Below are positions 9,470 to 17,373 of a stretch of 34,335 bases of DNA, one piece after another. A program made the position numbers and the translations under genes. The notes below the pieces were generated by a model. The model was not told the origin of the DNA. It searched no databases and saw only the letters and a list, made by a program, of their open reading frames with translations. Every line of letters starts with the position of its first letter. Position 1 is the first letter of the stretch. This DNA is from Colwellia sp. (lineage in GTDB: Bacteria; Pseudomonadota; Gammaproteobacteria; Enterobacterales; Alteromonadaceae): NCBI RefSeq assembly GCF_013215345.1, contig NZ_JABSOV010000038.1:1-34335 (forward strand), read 5' to 3'.

Positions 9470-10132
9470 TTAACCGTTAACAACCTTTTTTTTCATTTCG
9501 GCCAATTCAGCTTCAACGCTTTCGTCTTGCTCTAATTCAGCAATTTGCGTCGATAAATCTTTGTTTTCAGTTAAATCATAAGACTCAACTTGCGCTTCAA
9601 GACGGTCAATTTTTTGCTGGTAACGTTCAAATTTTGCCATCGCTTCATCAATATTGTGAATAACGGCTTTTTCTCGTACTTTCAATCTTACTTCCGCTGA
9701 CTCTTGACGCAGTAGTAACGCTTCTTGACGACGCTTAGCTTCACTTAGTTTATCTTGCAAGCGTTGGGCATCTTCTTGAATGGCGCTTAACAAGTCAGTT
9801 AATTGGCCATTTTCACCATCGAGTTGGGTTAATTCAGCTTGGCACTTATGTTTTTGTGCCAGTGCTGATTTTGCTAAGTCATCGCGAGACTTACTTAAGG
9901 CAACTTCTGCCTTGTCATGCCAGTGCGCTACGCCTTCTCGGGCCGCTTTTACTTTTCTTGCTAAGGTTTTTTGTTCAGCAATATTTTTGGCTGCGGTTGT
10001 GCGTACTTCAACTAATGTTTCTTCCATTTCGCCAATGATCAAACGAATCATTTTCTCTGGATGCTCGGCTTTGTCTAACATACTGTTTAAGTTTGCATTA
10101 ATAATGTCGGTAAAACGGCTGAATAATCCCAT
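9470..10132 (-). CDS. pspA: Phage shock protein A (PspA)
   Basis: A 220-aa PspA/IM30 (ESCRT-III-like) protein that binds and stabilises stressed inner membrane and, where PspF is present, holds that activator inactive. It begins with the amphipathic membrane-binding helix MGLFSRFTDIINANLNSMLD, followed by long charged coiled-coil helices to about residue 190. Length matches E. coli PspA (222 aa). The ribosome site is CAGGAG. It is the second gene of a likely operon led by an unknown exported protein. No pspF gene is adjacent, unlike the enterobacterial arrangement; the divergent neighbour is a TetR-family gene. Confidence 0.95.
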   Translation of the reverse strand: MGLFSRFTDIINANLNSMLDKAEHPEKMIRLIIGEMEETLVEVRTTAAKNIAEQKTLARKVKAAREGVAHWHDKAEVALSKSRDDLAKSALAQKHKCQAELTQLDGENGQLTDLLSAIQEDAQRLQDKLSEAKRRQEALLLRQESAEVRLKVREKAVIHNIDEAMAKFERYQQKIDRLEAQVESYDLTENKDLSTQIAELEQDESVEAELAEMKKKVVNG

Positions 10133-10216
10133 AGTTTTTTCTCCTGCTCTTTTGATATTTAATTTTTGAAAATTAGTTGTTGTTTATAGTTTGCTAATTT
10201 AGCTTGATAGTAATTT

Positions 10217-10585
10217 TTAATTACTAGCCACATTACTCGCTACCTTGCTGTCTACATTGACGACGGTTGTCGTTAGTTTCACTTTTTGTGTGATTTTTTG
10301 CTCTGCTGCTAACCAAGTTGTCGCACTATTCAGTGTGAAGTTGGCAGCAAGTGCTTTAATTTCTTTATCAATTGATTGCTGTAATTGCGTATTTAGCTCA
10401 ACAATCATTTTTTCTCCTTGGGCAACAACAAAGTTGCTTACGGCGCTTTCAATACTTGACGTTGGTGCTGCATTAACACGAGTGCTTACTGTTAATGCAG
10501 CCAATAAAGATCCGATAAGTACTACCGAAAGGCTTACATCTTTAATTATGTTGCTAGTATTTTTAGTCATGTTAAATGTGCTCAT
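10217..10585 (-). CDS. Unknown exported protein, first gene of the psp operon
   Basis: A 122-aa protein I do not recognise. Residues 15-40 form a hydrophobic segment ending VSTRVNAAP, consistent with a signal peptide cleaved near residue 40 or a membrane anchor. The remainder is small, polar and probably helical, rich in Ala, Thr, Val, Gln and Lys, with no cysteines. A good AGAAGGA ribosome site supports the start. It lies 84 bp before pspA on the same strand and directly downstream of a sigma-54-like promoter, so it is probably induced with pspA under envelope stress. Function unknown. Confidence 0.6.
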   Translation of the reverse strand: MSTFNMTKNTSNIIKDVSLSVVLIGSLLAALTVSTRVNAAPTSSIESAVSNFVVAQGEKMIVELNTQLQQSIDKEIKALAANFTLNSATTWLAAEQKITQKVKLTTTVVNVDSKVASNVASN

Positions 10586-10677
10586 AATAAATTCCTTCTT
10601 GTCTAGTATCTGTTGGCTATAAAGTGGTTCTAGTTTTTGATGTTGTTATCTAACATCGTTTTGCTTGAACTTAGTAT

Positions 10678-10694
10678 TACAAGTGCTGTGCCAA
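10678..10694 (-). promoter_or_regulatory. Sigma-54 (RpoN) type promoter for the psp operon
   Basis: The minus strand reads TTGGCACAGCACTTGTA. The -24 element TTGGCAC is perfect and the -12 element is TTGT instead of TTGC, with correct spacing. It lies about 95 bp upstream of the first psp-operon gene. psp operons are classically sigma-54 dependent and activated by PspF, which supports the call; the activator gene is not in the window. Confidence 0.65.
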
Positions 10695-10875
10695 AGATTA
10701 CAAATAATATAAGTACTTGATAATTATTGATAATTATTGAATGTAATACTTAAAGTAAAATTGCGGCACTAAGGAGTGATTCATATTTTAGCTAAATTGA
10801 CTATGTTTTTAGTTTATTTGACCAGCTGTTGTTTTGTTAGCCAATCTGCACGTCTGTTTTTAGATAAATTAGCGC

Positions 10876-10903
10876 TTGTAATTAAATAGACGATCGGTCT
10901 AAT
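10876..10903 (+). promoter_or_regulatory. acuR promoter with overlapping TAGAC-N5-GTCTA operator
   Basis: The operator TAGACGATCGGTCTA (10887-10901) matches TAGACAGTCGGTCTA upstream of acuI. Around it a plausible promoter can be read: TTGTAA at 10876-10881, 16-bp spacer, TCTAAT at 10898-10903. The operator would cover the spacer and -10, as expected for autorepression. Transcription would start close to the acuR ATG at 10911, and no Shine-Dalgarno site is present, so acuR may be translated from a leaderless message. Confidence 0.65.
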
Positions 10904-10910
10904 ATGAATA

Positions 10911-11534
10911 ATGCAATTAAATAATGATATAAAACGTCGAGGCAGACCGGCTAAATCTGGTCGGGATAGCGCACAAACCAAAGCCGAGCTGATAAGTAGT
11001 GGTGTTGAACATTTCACCCAATTTGGTTTTGCTTCATCAGGGTTAGAGCAGATATTAAAAAAAGTATCTGTGCCTAAGGGCTCTTTCTACTATTACTTTG
11101 CCAATAAAGAAGTCTTTGGTCTGGCGGTAATTACTCATTACGATGTTTACTTCTCCCGTAAGCTTGATAGCCATTTAAACAATGATCAGCTAGTGCCAGA
11201 GCAGAGACTAATGAGCTTTGTTAACGATGCTAAAGCAAGTATCGAGAAATATAATTTTAATCGCGGCTGTTTAGTCGGCAACCTTGAGCAAGAAATTGCG
11301 CTATTACCCGATAGTCATCGTGAAAAATTGTCTACTGTGATGCAAGGTTGGCAAAGTAAGATTTCTGCTCATCTAGCAGTGCTTGATCCTGATGCGCAGC
11401 AAGAAGAATGTGATTCACTTGCCGAGTTCTTTTGGCTTGGTTGGGAAGGGGCAGTAAGTCGCTGTAAGCTGGTTAAAACTACCCAACCTATTGATCTGTT
11501 TATCCACTATTTTCTACAACTACTAAGAAAGTAA
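10911..11534 (+). CDS. acuR: TetR-family regulator AcuR (acrylate-responsive repressor)
   Basis: A 207-aa TetR-family repressor. The N-terminal DNA-binding domain includes GLEQILKKVSVPKGSFYYYF (about residues 44-63). The C-terminal domain closely resembles Rhodobacter AcuR: RGCLVGNLEQE, then FFWLGWEGAVSRCKL. AcuR represses acuR-acuI genes until acrylate or acryloyl-CoA precursors derived from DMSP are present. acuI follows 43 bp downstream, and a TAGAC-N5-GTCTA operator stands before each gene. An alternative reading is a NemR-like electrophile sensor, since the operator resembles NemR boxes, but the C-terminal motifs favour AcuR. Confidence 0.85.
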   Translation: MQLNNDIKRRGRPAKSGRDSAQTKAELISSGVEHFTQFGFASSGLEQILKKVSVPKGSFYYYFANKEVFGLAVITHYDVYFSRKLDSHLNNDQLVPEQRLMSFVNDAKASIEKYNFNRGCLVGNLEQEIALLPDSHREKLSTVMQGWQSKISAHLAVLDPDAQQEECDSLAEFFWLGWEGAVSRCKLVKTTQPIDLFIHYFLQLLRK

Positions 11535-11549
11535 TTTTTTATTAATTAA

Positions 11550-11564
11550 TAGACAGTCGGTCTA
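11550..11564 (+). promoter_or_regulatory. Second AcuR-type operator, upstream of acuI
   Basis: TAGACAGTCGGTCTA, a 15-bp imperfect palindrome, sits in the 43-bp acuR-acuI gap, 13 bp before the acuI start. It shares 12 of 15 positions with the operator before acuR. It suggests acuI also has its own regulated promoter or that repression acts within the gap. Confidence 0.7.
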
Positions 11565-11577
11565 TATTGGAGGTTCT

Positions 11578-12561
11578 ATGTTTAAATGTTTACAGGTAGA
11601 TAAAGATGAACACGGTTATCGAACATCTTGCACGCAAATAGATGAAGATAACTTAAGCCAAGGCAATGTCTTAGTGAAAGTCCTATATAGCACGCTTAAT
11701 TATAAAGATGCGCTAGCAATTACCGGTAAAGCCCCTGTCATTAGAAGTTTCCCTATGATTCCAGGTATTGATTTTAGTGGCATTGTTGAACACAGTGAAA
11801 GTAATGAGTTTAAGGTCGGCGATAAGGTGTTGCTTAATGGCTTTGGTGTCGGTGAAAAGCATATGGGTGGTTTAGCACAAAAAGCCAAAGTAAATAGTGA
11901 CTGGTTAATTGCTTTACCCGAAAGCATCTCGCCATTGCAGGCGATGTCGATTGGTACAGCAGGTTATACCGCAATGCTGTGTATTCTAGCATTGGAAAAA
12001 AACGGTATTACGCCTAAAGATGGTAAGGTTTTGGTTACTGGCGCCACTGGTGGTGTCGGTAGCTTTGCAGTAAAACTTCTGTCACTAATGGGCTACTCGG
12101 TTGTGGCCTCAACGGGTAGCAGTGAACAACATGATTATTTAACTAATTTAGGTGCTACTGAGATAATCGATAGAGCAGAATTATCAGCACCGGGTAAACC
12201 TTTAATGAAAGAGCAGTGGGCAGCTGCTGTTGACTCTGTTGGTAGCCATACCCTGGCAAATGTTTGTGCCAGTATAAAATATGGCGGCGCTGTGGCTGCA
12301 TGTGGTTTAGCACAGGGCATGGATTTACCCGCTTCTGTAGCACCCTTTATTTTAAGAGGGGTTTCATTGTTGGGTATTGATAGCGTCATGCGTCCTAGAG
12401 CAGACAGAATAGCGGCTTGGAAAAAATTAGCCGAATTGTTACCGGCAACTGAAATGCAATCAATAGCAGAGGTGATTAGCTTAGAGCAGTCTATCGAAGC
12501 AGCCAGTAAATTACTCAATGGCGATATTACCGGTCGTGTCGTGGTTGATGTAAATAGGTAG
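11578..12561 (+). CDS. acuI: Acryloyl-CoA reductase AcuI (YhdH/YhfP family)
   Basis: NADPH-dependent reduction of toxic acryloyl-CoA to propionyl-CoA, the detoxifying step of DMSP and acrylate catabolism. The 327-aa medium-chain reductase has the N-terminal GroES-like domain (STLNYKDALAITGK, then FPMIPGIDFSG) and a Rossmann domain with GATGGVGSFAVKLL near residue 160. Length matches E. coli AcuI/YhdH (324 aa). The ribosome site is TTGGAGG. Preceded by acuR. No DMSP lyase or acryloyl-CoA transferase gene is in the window, so the source of acrylate is not shown. Confidence 0.92.
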   Translation: MFKCLQVDKDEHGYRTSCTQIDEDNLSQGNVLVKVLYSTLNYKDALAITGKAPVIRSFPMIPGIDFSGIVEHSESNEFKVGDKVLLNGFGVGEKHMGGLAQKAKVNSDWLIALPESISPLQAMSIGTAGYTAMLCILALEKNGITPKDGKVLVTGATGGVGSFAVKLLSLMGYSVVASTGSSEQHDYLTNLGATEIIDRAELSAPGKPLMKEQWAAAVDSVGSHTLANVCASIKYGGAVAACGLAQGMDLPASVAPFILRGVSLLGIDSVMRPRADRIAAWKKLAELLPATEMQSIAEVISLEQSIEAASKLLNGDITGRVVVDVNR

Positions 12562-12596
12562 TTTCTTGATGAGGTCATGATTTTCAGTAAGGAAAT

Positions 12597-12638
12597 TGCC
12601 GCTCAGGTAATATTAAACAAAAATTAACTTGAGCGGCA
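12597..12638 (+). other. Hairpin after acuI
   Basis: Nine-bp perfect arms, TGCCGCTCA (12597-12605) and TGAGCGGCA (12630-12638), with a 24-nt AT-rich loop. There is no T-run after it, so it is a weak candidate terminator or an RNA-stabilising stem for acuI. Confidence 0.4.
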
Positions 12639-12649
12639 TTGAATATCTA

Positions 12650-12665
12650 GGTAATAGCTATTACC
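12650..12665. promoter_or_regulatory. Palindrome upstream of nfsB, candidate operator
   Basis: GGTAATAGCTATTACC is a perfect 16-bp palindrome 34 bp before the nitroreductase start. Its symmetry and place suit a dimeric repressor; the regulator is unknown. Confidence 0.4.
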
Positions 12666-12699
12666 TTATGCTTATATTATTTATTAAGATGAAACTACT

Positions 12700-13356
12700 A
12701 TGACTCACCCCATTATCGAAGATCTTTCTAGCCGCCATACAGTAAAAAAGTATGATGCTAGCAGAAAAATTGCACCTGCCGACCTGGATATTCTATTTGA
12801 AGCCATGCGTCTTTCGGCCTCGTCTATTAATTCACAACCGTGGAAGTTTATTGTTTTAGAAAGTGATGCAGCAAAAACGCGCTTGAGCAAAACCTTCGTC
12901 AATATGCATGAGTATAATAAGAAACATGTTTTTGATAGCTCACAGGTGATTCTTTTTGCTCATAATCCTAAATATACCCGTGACGATTATGCCAAAGTGG
13001 TTGATAAGGGGATTGCCGACAAACGCACCTTACCTGAAAATCGTGAAGCAGCATTTGGCGTGTATCTGTTTGCAGAGCTTAATACAGCTGAAGATGGTGA
13101 TACTAGTACTTGGACCAAAGCACAAACATACCTTGCCTTAGGTAATACCTTGCATGTGCTGGCGCGGTTGAAAATTGATTCAACACCAATGGAGGGCATT
13201 GATATTGAGCTGGTTAATAAAGAATTTAGCGAAGAGCTTGAAGGTTATCAGTGTGACGTCGCCTTAGCTATTGGCTACCATCATTCAGAAGAAGACTTCA
13301 ATGCCAAGTTACCAAAATCACGCCTTGCTCTAAGTGAGATTTTAGTTCGAATTTAA
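12700..13356 (+). CDS. nfsB: NAD(P)H nitroreductase, NfsB type
   Basis: A 218-aa FMN-dependent oxygen-insensitive nitroreductase reducing nitroaromatics and quinones in the cytoplasm. It aligns along its whole length with E. coli NfsB (217 aa). Visible are RHTVKKYDASRKI at the start, SSINSQPWKFIV near residue 41 for FMN binding, ALGNTLHVLARL, TPMEGIDIE, and the conserved tail GYHHSEEDFNAKLPKSRLAL. It follows acuI by 138 bp, with hairpin structures between, so it is probably transcribed separately, but it fits an electrophile-handling neighbourhood. Confidence 0.92.
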   Translation: MTHPIIEDLSSRHTVKKYDASRKIAPADLDILFEAMRLSASSINSQPWKFIVLESDAAKTRLSKTFVNMHEYNKKHVFDSSQVILFAHNPKYTRDDYAKVVDKGIADKRTLPENREAAFGVYLFAELNTAEDGDTSTWTKAQTYLALGNTLHVLARLKIDSTPMEGIDIELVNKEFSEELEGYQCDVALAIGYHHSEEDFNAKLPKSRLALSEILVRI

Positions 13357-13446
13357 GGTGAATTTTCTGTAATAGTGAAAGTGATTGATGCAGCAAATGG
13401 ATACTTGCTGCTAGATCATTGTTAATCTCAGCTAAAAATTGGTTTG

Positions 13447-13605
13447 ATACCAATTTCATTAAATTATCGCCCACTTGTGCTAGTTAAAATACTCCAAGGT
13501 GGTGTTGCTCTCAATCACACACGCCAGCTATTGGTCAATCGAGCGCCTTGCTTTGATTTGTTTTTCCTGAACACAACAAGATCACCAACGTAATGAAACT
13601 GGTAT
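13447..13605. repeat. Short inverted-repeat-bounded intergenic element
   Basis: A 159-bp segment starting ATACCAATTTCATTA (13447-13461) and ending TAATGAAACTGGTAT (13591-13605), which are inverted repeats matching at 14 of 15 positions. The interior has no convincing ORF. It fits a non-autonomous palindromic or MITE-like element in the gap before murB. No second copy is present in this window. Confidence 0.6.
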
Positions 13606-13658
13606 TCAGCTGATTTTTCAGTACAATAATGATTCTTTCATTTTTCATTTTCGTGGCT

Positions 13659-14744
13659 ATGCACTCAAACTTAAATTACTCGCTACAAAGCAGTAACAGC
13701 TTTAATATTAAGGCGAGTTGCTCGCACATATATTTTCCCAGCACACTGGCTGAATTACAGCAGTTACCTGAGTTAAACGCCGAACATTTCTATATCCTTG
13801 GTGAAGGCAGTAATACCCTCTTTGTTGAGCCACAAGCACCGATTATTATTCAGCCGAAATTTAACGGCATTAATATCCTTGAACAAGATGATCACTTTGT
13901 TGTTACTGTTGGCGCAGCAGAAAATTGGCATGAGTTAGTTTGCTTTTGCCTTGAGCAAGGTATTTATGGTTTAGAGAATTTAGCCTTAATTCCAGGTAGT
14001 GTTGGTGCGGCCCCTGTGCAGAATATTGGCGCTTATGGCGTTGAATTCGCCGATTACTGTCAAGAAGTACAATGGTATGAGTTTGCCAGTAAAACCATGC
14101 ACTCACTCACTAATCAAGCGTGCGATTTTTCCTATCGCGATAGTATTTTTAAGCAAGAGCGCTATAACCAAGGCCTAATTACGCAAGTCACTTTTAAATT
14201 TCCTAAAGTATGGCAAGCAAACCTCAGCTATGCCGGCTTAGATGCCTTGACAAAAGATAGCACTGCTAAGCAGGTGATGGCGAAAGTGATCGCCTTGCGC
14301 AGTAGCAAGTTACCCGATCCTAAAGAATTACCTAATGCTGGCAGCTTTTTCAAAAACCCCGTTGTCAGTGCCGCAGACTTTGTCCAGTTACAACAGCAAT
14401 ACCCAAATATGCCACATTACCCACAGCCAAACTCTCAGGTAAAACTGGCCGCGGGTTGGTTAATAGATCAAGCTGGCTTAAAAGGTTTTCGCCATCACCA
14501 TGTTGGTGTTCATCAGCAGCAAGCCTTGGTATTAGTCAATTATGGTAGTGAACTTGGCGGTGATATTGTTAGCTTAGCGAAATATATCCAACGTAAAGTA
14601 GCGGATAAATTTTCAATATCGCTAATACCAGAAGTGCGGATGATCACCGAACAAGGCGAAAGATCATTTTCATCATTGAGTGATGTTAACCCTATTGCTA
14701 ATAGCGTTAACAGTCACAGCTCTAACGGAAGTAACAATGACTAA
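13659..14744 (+). CDS. murB: UDP-N-acetylenolpyruvoylglucosamine reductase MurB
   Basis: NADPH-dependent reduction giving UDP-MurNAc, the second committed step of peptidoglycan precursor synthesis. The protein is 361 aa, type I MurB like that of E. coli. FAD-binding segments are LGEGSNTLF and [21 protein letters not shown]. Catalytic regions are [19 protein letters not shown] with the proton-donor serine, and IPEVRMI with the glutamate near the C-terminus. The frame is open from an upstream ATG at 13629, but that adds a hydrophobic stretch absent from the family; the ATG at 13659 gives the usual [10 protein letters not shown] start. Neither has a clear ribosome site. Overlaps birA by 8 nt. 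Confidence 0.95.
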   Translation: MHSNLNYSLQSSNSFNIKASCSHIYFPSTLAELQQLPELNAEHFYILGEGSNTLFVEPQAPIIIQPKFNGINILEQDDHFVVTVGAAENWHELVCFCLEQGIYGLENLALIPGSVGAAPVQNIGAYGVEFADYCQEVQWYEFASKTMHSLTNQACDFSYRDSIFKQERYNQGLITQVTFKFPKVWQANLSYAGLDALTKDSTAKQVMAKVIALRSSKLPDPKELPNAGSFFKNPVVSAADFVQLQQQYPNMPHYPQPNSQVKLAAGWLIDQAGLKGFRHHHVGVHQQQALVLVNYGSELGGDIVSLAKYIQRKVADKFSISLIPEVRMITEQGERSFSSLSDVNPIANSVNSHSSNGSNND

Positions 14745-15738
14745 AACAGTAAAAGAACATTTGATCAAGTCATTAGCTGCTGGGAAATTTGTTTCTGGGC
14801 AATTACTTGGTGAGCAATTAGGCATTAGCCGAACGGCTATTGCCAAGCATATTAAAGTGTTAACGGAGATTGGTCTAGATATCTACAGTGTCACTGGCAA
14901 AGGCTATAAGTTAGCGCAGCCGCTTTATTTACTTGATAAAGAAAGAATAATCAGTTTATTGGTCATTGAGGCGAGCAAGCAGATTGACAAGCCAATCGAC
15001 TTGCCACTGGTTGAAGTACATAGTTTAATTGACTCGACCAATGATTACTTAATGAGACGCTTGCCCAATCAATTATCGCCAGGACAGGTATGTTTAGCTG
15101 AATATCAGAGTGCTGGTCGTGGTCGTCGTGGTCGTCAGTGGATTTCTCCTTTTGGCTCACAAATCTACTTGTCTATGTACTGGTACTTAGAGCAAGGTTT
15201 ATCAGCCGCTATGGGACTCAGTTTAGTGACGGCATTAGCGGTCAGTGACGCGGTAAAAGTCCATAGTAATGTGCAAGTTCAGTTGAAGTGGCCCAATGAT
15301 ATTTATCTTGATGGGGTAAAACTCGCGGGTATTTTAATTGATCTTGAAGGCCAAGCGTTGGAGCCTAGCCACAGTGTTATCGGTGTAGGCTTAAACCTAC
15401 ATATGCCAGAAGCCGCAGGTAAACTAATTGAACAAAAATGGACAGATTTACAATCACACAGCCAGGTCAAAATTGATAGAAACGCCTTGAGTGCTCAACT
15501 TATCACTTGTTTACGCCAGCGCTTGTATCAATATCAGCAAACTGGTTTAGCGCCTATGTTAGATGAATGGCATGCGTTAGATGCTTTTCTAAATAAGCGG
15601 GTCAAATTAATTACCGGCGAGCGCACTACACATGGCATATGTCGCGGTGTGAATAATCAAGGTGCTTTATTATTAGAGATTAATGGCCAAGTGAAACCAG
15701 TATACGGCGGTGAAGTGAGCCTGAGGATAGATGAATGA
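14737..15738 (+). CDS. birA: Bifunctional biotin ligase / biotin operon repressor BirA
   Basis: Activates biotin to biotinoyl-AMP, attaches it to the carboxyl carrier protein, and represses biotin synthesis genes. The 333-aa protein has an N-terminal winged helix ([18 protein letters not shown], about residues 26-43), the biotinoyl-AMP loop GRGRRGRQW, and the active-site lysine region [18 protein letters not shown], then a C-terminal SH3-like cap. The frame extends further upstream, but the ATG at 14737 has a GGAAG site and starts [12 protein letters not shown], typical of BirA. murB-birA-coaX are overlapping and co-transcribed. Confidence 0.95.
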   Translation: MTKTVKEHLIKSLAAGKFVSGQLLGEQLGISRTAIAKHIKVLTEIGLDIYSVTGKGYKLAQPLYLLDKERIISLLVIEASKQIDKPIDLPLVEVHSLIDSTNDYLMRRLPNQLSPGQVCLAEYQSAGRGRRGRQWISPFGSQIYLSMYWYLEQGLSAAMGLSLVTALAVSDAVKVHSNVQVQLKWPNDIYLDGVKLAGILIDLEGQALEPSHSVIGVGLNLHMPEAAGKLIEQKWTDLQSHSQVKIDRNALSAQLITCLRQRLYQYQQTGLAPMLDEWHALDAFLNKRVKLITGERTTHGICRGVNNQGALLLEINGQVKPVYGGEVSLRIDE

Positions 15739-16487
15739 TAATATTAATTGATATTGGTAATAGCCGAACCAAATATGCTCAGCTGAGGGAAGGACAATTA
15801 TCAGTTACTACGCAACTTAATAATCAAGACTTTACCGTAGCCTACTTTGCTGAGCACTTTAGTTATGCTAGCCAAGTTGTTGTTGCCAATGTCGCTAAAT
15901 CATCATTAACCACAGAACTGGCTAGTTGGTGTAGCGAGCAAAAAATTAGCTTTAAACAAGTGCATAGTGAACAGCAAAAAAATGCTTTGCTATCGGCTTA
16001 TCAAGAGCCAACGAGTTTGGGTATTGATCGTTGGCTGGCGTTATTAGGCACGATACACCTTTACCCGAATGAAAATGTCTTAATCATAGATGCGGGCACG
16101 GCCACTACTGTCGATTTTCTGGCCAGTAATGGTCAACACCAAGGTGGCTGGATATTAGCGGGTATCAAAGCGCTATTTAATAGTATTTTAACTCATAGCA
16201 CCTTGGTTCATGCGGAAAATAAAACCCTACCTAGCTTAGCATTTGGCAGTAACACTAGCGATAATGTTAATAATGCTTGTTGGGCAGCAACCTTAGGTAT
16301 GATTGAACAAGCGATTGAGCAAGCTCAAGCATTAGCTAGCATCGATCGTATTATCTTAACCGGTGGCGATGGTATGGCGTTAACAAAGTTAGTGTTAGTG
16401 CAGACCAGTGAAAAATTTATCGCCGTAGCAAACATCCAATTTATCGATAACCTTATTTTCTACGGTCTACAAGAATATTGCGAATAG
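15735..16487 (+). CDS. coaX: Type III pantothenate kinase CoaX
   Basis: Phosphorylates pantothenate, the first step of coenzyme A synthesis. The 250-aa ASKHA-fold kinase starts with IDIGNSRTKYAQL (phosphate-1 loop), has SLGIDRWLALLG near residue 95, and IDAGTATTVDFL (phosphate-2 loop) near residue 125. The ATGA overlap with birA shows translational coupling. Type III kinases differ from the E. coli CoaA type and are not feedback inhibited by CoA in characterised members. Confidence 0.94.
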   Translation: MIILIDIGNSRTKYAQLREGQLSVTTQLNNQDFTVAYFAEHFSYASQVVVANVAKSSLTTELASWCSEQKISFKQVHSEQQKNALLSAYQEPTSLGIDRWLALLGTIHLYPNENVLIIDAGTATTVDFLASNGQHQGGWILAGIKALFNSILTHSTLVHAENKTLPSLAFGSNTSDNVNNACWAATLGMIEQAIEQAQALASIDRIILTGGDGMALTKLVLVQTSEKFIAVANIQFIDNLIFYGLQEYCE

Positions 16488-16600
16488 TTGAGCAGTATTC
16501 TTATCGAAAAAAACGCAGTAAACATAGCTCATAAAGTACTTACGCAGAGCTATAGTAAGCAGTTATCATTTATTTTTATTAAACAGAATTAGGAATTATC

Positions 16601-17326
16601 ATGAAAGCAGGAATTATTGGCGCAATGGAGCCAGAAGTTGCTATTTTAAAAGCCAAATTAAGCAATGCTAAATCAACCGAACATGCAGGCTATACCTTTC
16701 ATCAAGGTCAGTTAGCAGGCAGTGATGTTGTTATTGTGCAATCAGGTATTGGTAAGGTTGCTGCGGCATTGGCCACGGCAATATTGATTGACCGTTTTGC
16801 TGTGGATTACGTGGTTAATACCGGCTCTGCTGGTGGCTTCGATAAAACATTGAAAGTGGGCGATATTGTCGTCAGTTCAGAAGTACGTTATCACGATGTC
16901 GACATTACAGCATTCGGCTATGAAATAGGGCAACTACCTGCTAATCCTGCGGCTTTTATGCCACATGACGACTTAGTTGCAGCAGCTAAAAAAGGTATTG
17001 AGCAATTAAACCAGTCAAATGAACAACACATTCAGGCAATTACTGGTTTAATCACCACAGGTGATACCTTTATGACTAAAGAAGAAGATGTCGCTAAAGC
17101 ACGGGCTAATTTTCCCACTATGGCTGCAGTTGAAATGGAAGGTGCTGCTATCGCACAAGCATGTTTACAGCTTAAAACCCCTTTTGTTATTATTCGCTCA
17201 TTGTCAGATATTGCTGGTAAAGAATCACCACATACTTTTGAAGAGTACTTAGAAACGGCAGCTGTTAATTCATCGCAGTTAGTACTAAATATGCTAGAGC
17301 AGTTGCAAGGTAAAACAATCAGTTAA
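16601..17326 (+). CDS. mtnN: 5'-methylthioadenosine/S-adenosylhomocysteine nucleosidase MtnN
   Basis: Hydrolyses MTA and SAH to adenine plus the thioribose or homocysteine sugar, clearing by-products of polyamine, autoinducer and methylation chemistry. The 241-aa protein has Glu12 in MKAGIIGAMEPEVAIL, NTGSAGGF near residue 77, AAVEMEGAAIAQ with the substrate-binding Glu near residue 180, and RSLSDIAG with the catalytic Asp. Slightly longer than E. coli MtnN (232 aa). Good AGGAATTATC ribosome site. A possible weak terminator follows, before the CbiB-like gene. Confidence 0.96.
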   Translation: MKAGIIGAMEPEVAILKAKLSNAKSTEHAGYTFHQGQLAGSDVVIVQSGIGKVAAALATAILIDRFAVDYVVNTGSAGGFDKTLKVGDIVVSSEVRYHDVDITAFGYEIGQLPANPAAFMPHDDLVAAAKKGIEQLNQSNEQHIQAITGLITTGDTFMTKEEDVAKARANFPTMAAVEMEGAAIAQACLQLKTPFVIIRSLSDIAGKESPHTFEEYLETAAVNSSQLVLNMLEQLQGKTIS

Positions 17327-17343
17327 ATAATTGATTGTTTTCT
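17312..17343 (+). terminator. Possible terminator after mtnN
   Basis: AAAACAATCA (17312-17321) pairs perfectly with TGATTGTTTT (17332-17341). The stem is AT-rich and includes the last mtnN codons. Only four T residues end it, so read-through into the CbiB-like gene is likely. Confidence 0.4.
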
Positions 17344-17373
17344 TATTGGCCAAGTAATGAATCGAGACAATAA

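Noticed and set aside
9780-10622. Open frames on the plus strand opposite pspA and the 122-aa gene
   Set aside because: They mirror the coding bias of the minus-strand genes, have no ribosome sites and no recognisable domains.
11700-12578. Open frames on the minus strand inside acuI
   Set aside because: They are antisense to a complete, well-recognised enzyme gene and show only low-complexity composition.
17327-17373. Cobalamin riboswitch before the CbiB-like gene
   Set aside because: The gap is only 47 bp and lacks room for, and any sign of, the conserved B12 box.
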